Shown here: piece by piece, positions 32,925 to 42,900 of the stretch
Position numbering within the stretch: position 1 is the first letter of the stretch
How the letters are laid out: every line of letters begins with the position of its first letter
DNA from: Aotearoamyces nothofagi
Taxonomy: Eukaryota > Ascomycota > Leotiomycetes > Leotiales > Tympanidaceae
Length of the DNA stretch: 64,000 nucleotides
Direction: 5' to 3'
Assembly: GCA_015345905.1 (NCBI GenBank)
Contig: JADDTR010000001.1
Span: forward strand, 1,364,001-1,428,000
The notes under the pieces: model-generated
What the model saw: only the letters and a program-made list of their open reading frames with translations
Databases searched by the model: none
Told to the model about the DNA's origin: nothing
Made by a program: the position numbers and the translations under genes

Positions 32925-34565
32925 ATGGCGAAGAAAAAGCGTGGACATCCCGATGTCGAGGAGGTTCTAGCGAGACCATGGTGTTACTACTGTTAGAAAT
33001 CCCATCCGAATTCTTCCTGATAGAGATTCTAACTTCATGCATAGGTGAGCGCGATTTTGACGACCTCAAGATTCTTATTTCTCATCAAAAGGCAAAGCAC
33101 TTCAAGTGTGAGCGATGCGGAAGGAGGCTCAACACAGCTGGAGGTAAAATTTACGAGTGCAATAACCGAGGGCGGTGCTAACCTATGGTCAGGACTCTCT
33201 GTTCATATGAACCAGGTCCACAAGGAGACTCTCACGAGTGTCGACAATGCGCTTGGAAACCGCTCTTCTCTCGAAGTAGAGATTTTTGGCATGGAAGGTA
33301 TACCTGAGGATGTAGTCCAGGCTCACAACCAACGAATCATCGCTCAATTCTACCAAGCCGAAGCAGAGCGACGCGCTGCGACGGGAAATCCGGGACCCAG
33401 TGCTGGGGCAGGAGGTGCATCTAAGAAGCCAAAATTTGAATCACCTTCAGACCTAAAGAAGAGGCTCGCGGAGCATAAAGCACGAATGGCCGAGCAGGCT
33501 GCGGGGGGTGGTAGTAGTGGTGACAATACGCCGATGGAAGGCGGCAACAATGCGCAGAGTCCAGCACTCGGTGGAAGCCCTGGTGCATTTGTATGTGCTC
33601 ACCTATCGTTATGTTGTCGGTCTTAACTAATCTCTCATAATTTTCAGAATGGCTCGCCTTACGCAACTCCTCCTGTTCCATATAGTGGTCCACAAGGTGC
33701 GAATTATGGCTCATATTCACAAGAACCGTATGCACAGCCTGTGGCAGCTTACCAGCAGCCTTATAATCCACAACCCGGATACTCACCTCAAGGGGCACCA
33801 TACCCGCCTCAGCAGCAGTATTCTCCACCCCAGCAGTATCCTCCTCAACAATCTTTCCCACCGTCGGGCTATCAGCAGCCTCCGCCAACCTTCCAAGGTG
33901 CCCCTTCGCATCAATATGGCGCAGGATCGCCTCCAGGTTATAATCCATATCAACCGCCACCTTCTCATACACCTCCCCAACATGGGTCGCTCCCTCCACG
34001 ACCGTCAAGTCTCCCGCAAGCACCGGGCTTGCCTCAACGTCCGTCGTTTGGCGGGTCAGCACCTCCTTTTCAAGCACCGCACCAGGGCCCTCCACCTCAA
34101 CAGCATGGTGGCTGGGGTACCAATGGATGGAACGGATCCGATCACCAAAACCCAGTTATGCCATCAGCCTATCCTCCTCATTCTCAGGGTTACAATGGGG
34201 AGTATGCGGTTAACGCGTCTTCTGTTGATGATTTGATCGCCAGTGCTACTAGGGAGCCAGACGACATCGATGAAATCATTAGAATGGCGGAGGCTGGTAT
34301 TCGACCACCAAAGAAGGGAGAGGCCCTTCCCACACCAGCACCAGCCCCGATACCTGAACCGACAGTAACTCCTGAAGTAAGTGAGAAGAAGCCAAAGAAG
34401 GAAAAGGACAAGGCGACAAAAATGGTGTATTCCGATAATGAGGTCAGTCCAGAAGAAAAGATGGCTAGGATGCCAAGGTACGCATTTGTCCCAGATGGAA
34501 AGGATGATACAGCGCTCGTCGATGGAACAGATATTCCCGCGGCAACGGGTGTCGTGGACGAGTAG
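32925..34565 (+). CDS. C2H2 zinc-finger protein, BuGZ/ZNF207-like
   Basis: Exons 32925-32991, 33045-33143, 33193-33590 and 33648-34565 give 493 aa. The first 75 residues carry two tandem C2H2-type fingers: [20 protein letters not shown], then [20 protein letters not shown]. These are followed by [16 protein letters not shown] and [13 protein letters not shown], the diagnostic block of the BuGZ/ZNF207 family. The animal protein binds microtubules and the Bub3 checkpoint factor and forms droplets through a low-complexity region. Here the C-terminal half (about 190-400) is likewise P/Q/Y/G-rich, with repeated QQ-Y-PP units, and a charged tail ([16 protein letters not shown]) ends the protein. 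Three introns all have consensus ends. A mitotic or splicing role is inference from the family. An in-frame upstream ATG at 32727 is treated as a finding. Confidence 0.85.
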
Positions 34566-35751
34566 ACAATGACTGACTCTCAACACTACGATTTCAACGG
34601 ATATTTGTCCTCTTTGACATCTCTTAATCGTCACTATACCTACCGTCAGATGCCCTTTTTTAACCGACTAAAATATCGAACTCGGTGGAGTATTTGACCA
34701 GCTGACTACCCGATCATTCGTCAGTCTTTCGAATCATGGCATGCAGATAAGTGTCATTGGCAATATATGCACACGTTGATTAGATTATTTCCTGCATACA
34801 GCGTAACTTTGAACTGGCCGGCTTGGTAAAAGTTGGTGGACAAGAGAGGCAGCCTCTGGTGAGTAAGCATCGGCTCTAAATAGAACTTCCTGGCCGCATA
34901 CGGAAGTTTACTGATAGAGTCTATGCGCTATATGCGTGTCTGAACGGCGGTAGTATTCGAACACTGTCGCCATGTAAGTACATCAGGTTGGCGATCTCAA
35001 TAATCATACATCACTGTTCAGCTACTATCTCTTGCAAACCTGTTGTCCATGAGTGAGAATGACTGATTCCCACAAGATACATTACCGTGTAAGATATAAA
35101 ATTCAAGGGGAGCAGGGTCTTCATCAATGTCTTTCTGGTCTAGGGGTTGAGGATTGAGTTCAGATCTCTTGAGGCATGATTCATGATTAGTTGGGGGTGG
35201 AAACAAGACGCTGCTCGCAAGGTGAAACTAGCTGCAGACGGGTCGCTATGCCCGCATAGGCTCTCGGAGATGTCGTGCTATTTAGATATAAGTACGTCGA
35301 GTCTGCTAAATAGTAATAATAGGAGTGATTTGAAAATGAGACCTCCACGACAGACTAATATTAGATGGTGTTCCATGGAAGGATGAGCTTTGGGGGCTTT
35401 GAGCTTCAAGACTCTTGATGCCTGCGAGGCGCTTATCCATACTGTCAGGTACTGCGACGATCCCCTGATTGCCGGGTTTGCGACCTGATTGTGGCGGTAC
35501 TGTAGGGTATCTCCCCGCTAAACGATAACGAGTAGGTGATAGGCTTGCCCACCTTGCAACGGCGCAACCACGCAACCACGCAACCAGAGGACAACTCAGC
35601 ATCCTTCAGCATCTTCGGCATCGTGTGCTTCGCCCACCTTGCTGGCCTTTCTTGTGTATATCTTGTGATCAATGGCTTCCTCATTCCCTACTAAAATCTG
35701 ATATTGTCAGCTTTCCTGCCTGAGTGTGAAGGCTGGCTTTCCCCTCGCAAG
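34566..35751. other. Intergenic region, nothing recognised
   Basis: About 1.2 kb lies between two plus-strand genes. A short CGCAACCA(C/G) repetition lies at 35560-35588. The reading frame of the next gene is open from 35704 but lacks an ATG before 35752. Confidence 0.5.
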
Positions 35752-37620
35752 ATGGCCCTCCGAATTTTACCTCCAGCGCGCGTTGCGATTTGGCGTTTGC
35801 GATTGCCTGTAGGCTTTTTGGCCTTGGTGTTATGCATTTTACCTGCGAATGGCGCCTGTTGGAATGCTCACGAGTTTATGGGGAGAGGGGCAAGTCCTGC
35901 AGTGCAGCATGTTCTGGCAGGCTCGAGTGCTGCACCGCCTTTCCAACAAACCCACGATAACGATCATGAAGCTGAATCGGCTTTATTGGCCAGCCAGCTG
36001 TCTCCGCATACCCTCTCCGCCATGATTGATGCGATCGATGTCATGCAGGAGCAATACTATGAATTGTGGCAGGGAATGTGGCCAACTGCTATCGATTGGA
36101 CTTCTGCTGTTCTAGGGACGTACATCTCGGCCGCACTGAATACACTCTCGACATCTGCCGACTATATACCCATATCCGAGTCGACCCAATCTACTCCCTC
36201 CTTCGAATACGAGAATCGTATAAATCAGCAATTTTCACACTTGATAAGCTTCTATTTTGGACAGGACGCTTTTGGCTTACGAAACCAAGCATATGATGAT
36301 ATGTTATGGGTTGTTTTGGGCTGGCTGGAGGCTATCAAGTTCATAAACCTGCATTCATCAAGGCACTATACTGTGACATCTGCGGGCTCGTCATGGTATG
36401 GTGAACAGTGGATACCCAGCTTTGCTCATCGAGCGCGTCTATTTTGGGACTTGGCATCTGAAGGATGGGATACACGACTCTGCGATGGAGGAATGATCTG
36501 GTCACCTTATTTGAAGCCTTACAAAAATGCTATAACGAACGAACTCTTTATATCTGCCTCTATATCGATGTATCTTTACTTCCCTGGTGATGATAACCCA
36601 TCTCCATTCACAACTGCCACCGGTCCACGGGATCCGGTTGGACCACATGACCCAAAATATCTCGCTGCAGCAATTGAAGGATACAAATGGCTGATCAGGT
36701 CAAACATGACTGATGGCAATGGTTTATATGTGGATGGTTTTCATATAAGAGGATATGATCCAAGACAACCAAAAAATGGCACCCACTTTAACACTAAGTG
36801 CGATGTTCGTAATGAAATGGTTTACACATACAATCAAGGCGTTCTTCTATCTGGCCAGCGGGGTCTTTGGGAAGCTACCGGAGCACGTTCATATCTCGAA
36901 GATGGACACATCCTAATATTGGACGTTATCAATGCCACTGGCTACGATTTGAAGCATAGCAGGCCCTATAAAGACGAGAAAGAGGACAACCATTCTAATT
37001 CAAGACTTGGCCACTGGCATGGTCTTGGGCGGAAGGGGATCTTGGAAGATGCATGTGATGCGTTTGGATATTGTTCGCAGGACGGACAGACGTTCAAAGG
37101 TATTTTCTTTCACCATCTTTCACTCTTCTGCACCCCGCTCCCTCCACATTTTCTGCAACCTCGTGAGATATTCGAGGCTCGGGAATTTGAAGAGGCGAAA
37201 CTGTGGCATGAAGATAATTGCGCACGGTACGGAGACTGGATCAAGCATAACGCAAAGGCGGCAATGGCAACGATTGATGATGACGGGAAATTCGGCATGT
37301 GGTGGGGAGCGCCGCCGAGAAATGAATCGATTCCCATTGGGCCTGACATCAACCTTCCTGTCGAGGCTGTTGATTATCGAAATCAAGGCATCCCGAAGGA
37401 TCTCAAATGGCAGAAACTAGAGACGAGCTCTCGCCTTATGCGCCAAGGCGCTATGAAAGTGAACAGTAGAAAAAGACCAATGGAGGAGAGAGGCACGAGG
37501 AAACAGGATTTGAATGATAGAGGAAGGGGAAGGACAGTTGAGACTCAAGGGGGTGGAATCGCAGTTTTAAGAGCACTGTGGGAGCTTGTGGATATTCGAG
37601 CAATGAAGCAAAATGCATAG
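35752..37620 (+). CDS. GH76 alpha-1,6-mannanase-like glycosidase
   Basis: Single exon, 622 aa. An N-terminal hydrophobic segment (LPVGFLALVLCILPANG, residues about 18-35) is a signal peptide or anchor. The catalytic (alpha/alpha)6-barrel region covers about 75-520. QAYDDMLWVVLGWLEAIKFI contains the paired aspartates that act as nucleophile and acid/base in GH76. CDGGMIWSPYLKPYKNAITNELF and MVYTYNQGVLLSGQRGLWEATG are further family hallmarks. GH76 enzymes cut alpha-1,6-mannan, and the fungal Dfg5/Dcw1 types help link GPI-anchored glycoproteins into the cell wall. This copy lacks a hydrophobic GPI-attachment tail. It ends instead in an R/K-rich stretch (RKRPMEERGTRKQDLNDRGR) and a short helix, so it is not a classical Dcw1. 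The start at 35752 is the first ATG and places the signal near the N-terminus. Confidence 0.9.
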   Translation: MALRILPPARVAIWRLRLPVGFLALVLCILPANGACWNAHEFMGRGASPAVQHVLAGSSAAPPFQQTHDNDHEAESALLASQLSPHTLSAMIDAIDVMQEQYYELWQGMWPTAIDWTSAVLGTYISAALNTLSTSADYIPISESTQSTPSFEYENRINQQFSHLISFYFGQDAFGLRNQAYDDMLWVVLGWLEAIKFINLHSSRHYTVTSAGSSWYGEQWIPSFAHRARLFWDLASEGWDTRLCDGGMIWSPYLKPYKNAITNELFISASISMYLYFPGDDNPSPFTTATGPRDPVGPHDPKYLAAAIEGYKWLIRSNMTDGNGLYVDGFHIRGYDPRQPKNGTHFNTKCDVRNEMVYTYNQGVLLSGQRGLWEATGARSYLEDGHILILDVINATGYDLKHSRPYKDEKEDNHSNSRLGHWHGLGRKGILEDACDAFGYCSQDGQTFKGIFFHHLSLFCTPLPPHFLQPREIFEAREFEEAKLWHEDNCARYGDWIKHNAKAAMATIDDDGKFGMWWGAPPRNESIPIGPDINLPVEAVDYRNQGIPKDLKWQKLETSSRLMRQGAMKVNSRKRPMEERGTRKQDLNDRGRGRTVETQGGGIAVLRALWELVDIRAMKQNA

Positions 37621-38175
37621 GTGCGGGTCTTGTACTTTCTTTTTAGCGATTTAAGAGATTCTCATTAGCAATTGGGCGTTCAAACATATATAGGCACTAG
37701 AAGCAGCGACTTTGGAAGCATTGGAACTGAGACTATTACATGGCATATGAACCTCCACTTCATACAATTTTCAAACTTCCCTAGGAATACTAATCGAGTA
37801 TTTGAAAAGGATGGTCCTGCCCCTCTTATCGCAGCGTCAAAATCAATGATGTTTCCTTCTATCATTTGATCTAATCCGTCACCAACGCCATTCCCCAACC
37901 GCACGATTCATATACCTGATGGAAATATGGTTAATGATAAATTAGGTGTTGATCGTGGTAGGCGTTCAAATGCTTCTATGATCCTTATTTGTGACGATGG
38001 GATTTATCAAGATTGTGTCCTCTGAGGCAGTTCGTAACTCCACTCTCCATCGCAATACAGCAAATCGCTATACAGCAAATCGCTAACCCAATCAGATCTT
38101 CGTCATCTACACTCATTCCTAACTCCCCAAAGACCAAAATGAGGAGGTCTACTCATTTCAAATGAAAAGAGCTCT
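37621..38175. other. Convergent 3' intergenic region
   Basis: 555 bases lie between the 3' ends of the GH76 and hydrolase genes. A short direct repeat AT(A)CAGCAAATCGCTA lies near 38056-38085. No gene is seen; this is the likely upstream border of the polyketide locus. Confidence 0.5.
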
Positions 38176-39223
38176 CTAGAGCGTTTCGTCAAGTGCGGCG
38201 ACCAGGAAGTCAACCTGGAGCTTCATCAAAAATGGGAAGTCGTGGCCGCTGAGAACATTCAGATGCCCCTTTCCGAGGGCAATATGCGATCTCTTTGGCT
38301 CCGACAAGGATTCAAAGCACTTGAGCTGATCTTCTGGGGGTGAGATTTTGTCCAGCTCCGGAATGATGAACAGTACGGGCGTCGGTGTCACATATCTCAT
38401 GAGTCCTGCCGGTTGCCATGTCACCATCTTGTAGTATGACTGCATGGTCGTGCGATTGACGTGGTTTGGTGCCACTCTGTCCTTGGCGCCGACAATGTAC
38501 TCGAAGCCTTCTTTGTCTGCTCCGATACCGAAGCCGGCTGGGTTATCACCCTTCTCTGTCAGAACCGGCAGGTAAAAGGGCGGGTTGCCTTTTATCTGAG
38601 ACTCGCGATCCTTCATTGCTTTGGCAAGAACTTTGGGGAATTTATCTGCGGTGTATTCAAAAGACAGTAGTGGGCAGATTGCAATGACCACCTTTGCTCT
38701 CTTGTCCATGGCGGCCGCGCAGAGCGCAAGGGTTGCTGAGAACGACATGCCCCAAAATGCAATCCGGCTAGAATCGACCATTGGCAGGCCACTCATGTAA
38801 GTCAAGGCATCAGAGTAATCCTCAGTCTGCTTTCCCGGGTCGATCTCATTGCGAGGCATGCCGCCGCTTTCCCCGGTGCTTCGTGGATCATAAATGAGGG
38901 CGGTGATGCCAGCTAATTGAAATGCTTCGGCAACTTCTGGTACGAACATTTCTTTCACGCAATTGAACTACTATATGATTAGACAAATTGCCGTTTTTTT
39001 TCTTTCAGAATACGCGACTTCGAGAGTAAAAATTGTTGGCGTATTTCCAAGAAAAAGGGCGATATAAGATGCAACAAAAGACACGCAAACTGAAAATAGG
39101 AGATATCTCACGCACTCCGGGGGTTATTATAATTCCAGGTCCCCGTTTCCCAACTGGATATAGCCATCCTTTTAGCACAAGACCATCCAGAGTTTTGAAC
39201 TCGACGACTTCGTGATTCGACAT
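38176..39223 (-). CDS. Alpha/beta hydrolase, polyketide transferase/thiohydrolase type
   Basis: Exons 39223-39116 and 38967-38176 give 299 aa. The 148-nt intron runs GTGCGT..ATATAGTAG and joins IITPG to [16 protein letters not shown]. The nucleophile elbow WGMSFSAT (Ser), the acid in [10 protein letters not shown] and the histidine in [10 protein letters not shown] complete the triad. [11 protein letters not shown] is the oxyanion-side loop. This is the dienelactone-hydrolase-like subfamily that includes the polyketide transferase of the fumagillin pathway and many partners of highly reducing PKSs. Since the neighbouring PKS has no thioesterase, the likely job is to take the finished chain off its ACP by hydrolysis or transfer. 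It shares a divergent 728-base promoter with that PKS, which supports co-expression. The exact reaction is inference. Confidence 0.88.
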
Positions 39224-39951
39224 GTTGTGGGAGTTTACATTCAGAAGGAATATGGTAAGTCATATCGCACGTATTCCAGTACAAATGCAAGATCTATTAA
39301 TGTACTTGTACTATTCCGCCGATAAGCCAGTACAGCCGCCATACCAGCCAAGTGAAGAACGGGGCAATTATCGAACGTGCGATGCTCCTTGCGTCCGTTA
39401 GTATTTCTGTCGCTTTTCCTTACATAACATCGTCAGATTATAATTCACAGATTAAGGGGTTTGGAATGCACTTCGTCGGTTTTAACCGCAGTTCGTGCCT
39501 TTATTACTGGATTAAGCTGGAAGAAGTCGCTTACTTGTTGGACGGCTTGTACACTTCCGTTCCGTTTGGCTATCGCGACTTTCCCCCTATCTACATATAG
39601 AACTGCGGATTCAAGACCATGTGCCCCCAGAATCGTAACGCGACTCGGGCTATGCTAGATAGAGCCATCCCTTTCTAACGGCTATTCGCCATATATACAA
39701 AATTGCCTAGTTAGGCTGGGTGACGAGTGTACTAGATCATCATGAAGGGCTCCTGGCATTCCCGTCGCGTCGGCTCGTCATACTCTCGTGAAGTAGTAAC
39801 TCTTTGGTGGTGTGATGCCGCCAATCGAGGGTTGAATATAGAGGTTCAGAATGGCGAAACGAACTTCATCTCCTCTCCGTTTGAAGAATTTCAAAAAACT
39901 TGAAGAAGGCGATAAATGGTTCTGGACCTGGTCAAACTATAAGTCACCAAT
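39224..39951. promoter_or_regulatory. Shared divergent promoter of hydrolase and PKS
   Basis: 728 bases separate the two outward-facing starts. The piece is a natural place for a pathway-specific regulator to bind. I see CCGCC-type words (39316-39338) but no clear CGG-spacer-CCG dyad to predict a Zn2Cys6 site. Frames at 39352-39600 and 39851-40117 are open but not protein-like. Confidence 0.6.
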
Positions 39952-42900
39952 ATGGAGTCTTTGTCTCTCGAATCAGGCTATGTCCAGACACCAGTTGCAG
40001 TTATTGGGTTGTCTTGCCGGCTCCCTGGTGATAGTAACTCACCAACTGCTCTTTGGGACTTTCTTGAGCGCGGTTGTGTTGCCGGCAATGAGGCTCCTGA
40101 GTCTCGATTTAACCTAAAAGGCCATTTTGACGGATCCCGGAAGAACAAAACAATGAGGTCTCCAGGCGGTATGTTCCTGGAGAATATAAATCCTGAAGAA
40201 TTCGACGCTGGATTCTTTGGCATCTCACGAGTTGATGCCATTGCCATGGATCCCCAGCAACGACAACTGCTGGAAGTGGTCTATGAAGGTCTTGAAAATG
40301 CCGGCATCAGCCTTGAAGCCTTGGATGGAGAAGCAGTTGGCTGCTTTGTGGGCTCCTACGCAGTTGGTATGATATCTGATATTTGTAGGAGTTCTCATCT
40401 AACTTATCATCCCAGATTATTCGGATATGCACGGTCGTGATCCAGAGGATAGGCCCCCATCTGTCACGGTTGGTGTAGGCCGTGCAATTCTAAGTAACAG
40501 AATCAGTCACTTTCTTAATATCAAAGGCCCAAGGTAAGCCTTTCAGTTCTCATGCCAAATGGCTCAGCTAATTCTTTATATAATAGTTTTACAGTAGACA
40601 CTGCATGTTCTGGCAGTCTGGTGGCCCTAGATGTCGCATGCCGTTACCTCAATACACGGGAGATTACGGGAGCTATTGTAGCTGCAAGTAACCTGTACCT
40701 TAGCCCGGAGCATAACATGGACGGCGGTGCAATGAAAGGCGCCGCTTCGCCCTCGGGAAAGTGCCACACATTCGACGTCAAAGCAGATGGCTATATCAAA
40801 GCCGAAGCCGTGAACGCTGTGATTCTCAAACGCCTTGATGATGCGATCAGAGATGGTGATCCTATAAGAGCCATCATTCGTGGCTCAGCAACAAATAGCG
40901 ACGGAAGAACCCCTGGCATCGCAAGTCCCAAGGCTGAAGCCCAAACTTTGGCCATCCGAGCTGCTTATGCAAACGCAGGCATCACAGATCTTAACACTAC
41001 CACGTATCTGGAATGTCATGGCACAGGGACCCAAGCTGGTGATCCTATTGAGGTTAACGGTGTATCATCTGTGTTCGCTGCGACAAGACCAATTGATAAA
41101 CCTTTGCTTATTGGATCCGTATGTTATCTTACCTCGATTAAACTTTGAAGGAAAGTAGAGAAACTAATCTTACTTACAAATTAGATCAAGAGCAACGTTG
41201 GACATTCGGAGCCTGCTGCTGGAATAAGTGGTCTCCTGAAGGCTATTTTATCGATTGAAAAGGGCTTCATACCAGGCAATCCTACTTTCATAACTCCAAA
41301 TCCCAAGAGTAGGCCCATCAGCCTTAAATGTCAAGGAAAATTCGGACTTTGTCTTGCTAATTTCTGTAATAGTCGATTTTTACAATCTAAGAGTGAAGCC
41401 CTCGCGGACAACAATACCATGGCCTGTGGTACCGTTCCGAAGAGTAAGTGTCAACTCTTTCGGATATGGAGGATCAAACGCGCATGTTATCTTGGATGAA
41501 GCAAAGACTGCCTCTCCTGGCTCGGCTCTTGCACACGTCTCATCTTACGTGACTGACTACGATGACCTCTTTAACGACGACGACACCCCAGCGCGACCTT
41601 ACACTCTAGTCTTCTCGGCAAATGACGAGAGCTCTCTCAAAGCATATATCAAGTCTCTCACCAAGCACCTAATTAACCCGAGTGTGAACGTAAAGCTTCC
41701 GGACCTATCATATACGCTTTCTGAGCGCCGAAGTCGCCATTTTCATCGAGCTTATGTGGTTACTGATACTGTCAGTCTTGACGAAGGAGCAGTTGTGTTC
41801 GGAAAGAGGAACACTGAAGCTCCGAGAATCGGATTCGTCTTTACTGGTCAAGGAGCTCAATGGTCGCAGATGGGGAAGGGAATACTAGAGACTTTCCCAG
41901 CTGCGAAGATGTTGCTCAAGCATTTTGATGATGTGCTTCAGACTTTACCTACACCACCTTCATGGTCGTTTCTTAGTAGGTCACTTCTTTTTATGAATTC
42001 GAAATACATATCTAACAGTGACCGATTAGGTGAACTGACTGAAAAGCGCACACCGGAGCATCTCCGTCTGCCTGGATTTTCGCAACCATTGGTCACAGCC
42101 CTTCAACTTGTTATTGTTGATGTTCTCCAGAGCTGGGGAATTAGTGCACAAGGTGTTGTTGGCCACTCTTCTGGTGAAATTGCTGCTGCATGTGCGGCCG
42201 GATTAATTACTAAGGAGGAAGCAATTAAGGTTGCCTATCTTAGAGGTCAAGCTGCTATCAACTGTAAAGACGAAAACAAAACTCCAGTCGGTATGCTTGC
42301 CGTTGGAATCGGTGCTGACAAGGTCCAAGAGTATCTCGTTGGCTCTGAGCAGTTCGTAACAATCGCATGTTTCAACAGCCCAAACAGTGTCACACTCTCA
42401 GGAACCATCGTTGAGTTAGAGAAGGTCATGGCACGCCTAAAGGCTGACAGCCATTTTGCTCGACTGCTGCAAGTTAACCTCGCATATCATTCGAAATTAA
42501 TGACCTCTATCGCTGGCAATTACGAACAGTTGCTGCAACAGAGCACCGAGGCGCCACAGCAAGGCAAGCCAGGTGTCTCGATGTTCTCCTCTGTTACTGG
42601 ACATGAAATGGATCGGCCCTGCAATGCCAAATATTGGAAAAGCAACATGGTCTCTCCCGTTCGATTCGACAAAGCAGTCAAAGAGATGGTATCCGGCGAA
42701 GAAGGCGCAAATTTCCTCATTGAAATTGGTCCCAGCGGTGCTCTTGCCGGACCTGTCGCACAAATAATGAAAGCCCTAGGAGATCAGGGGTCTCATATCC
42801 AATACTGTGCCGCTTCGTCCAGAGGTGCTGATTCTATCAGATCTTTGTTTGGAGTGGCCGGACGCTTGTTTGTCGCTGGTGGTTCTGTTGCTCTGGCAAA

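Noticed and set aside
33421-34095. 224-codon minus-strand frame
   Set aside because: It is antisense to the P/Q-rich part of the zinc-finger gene, whose exons splice cleanly and match a known family.
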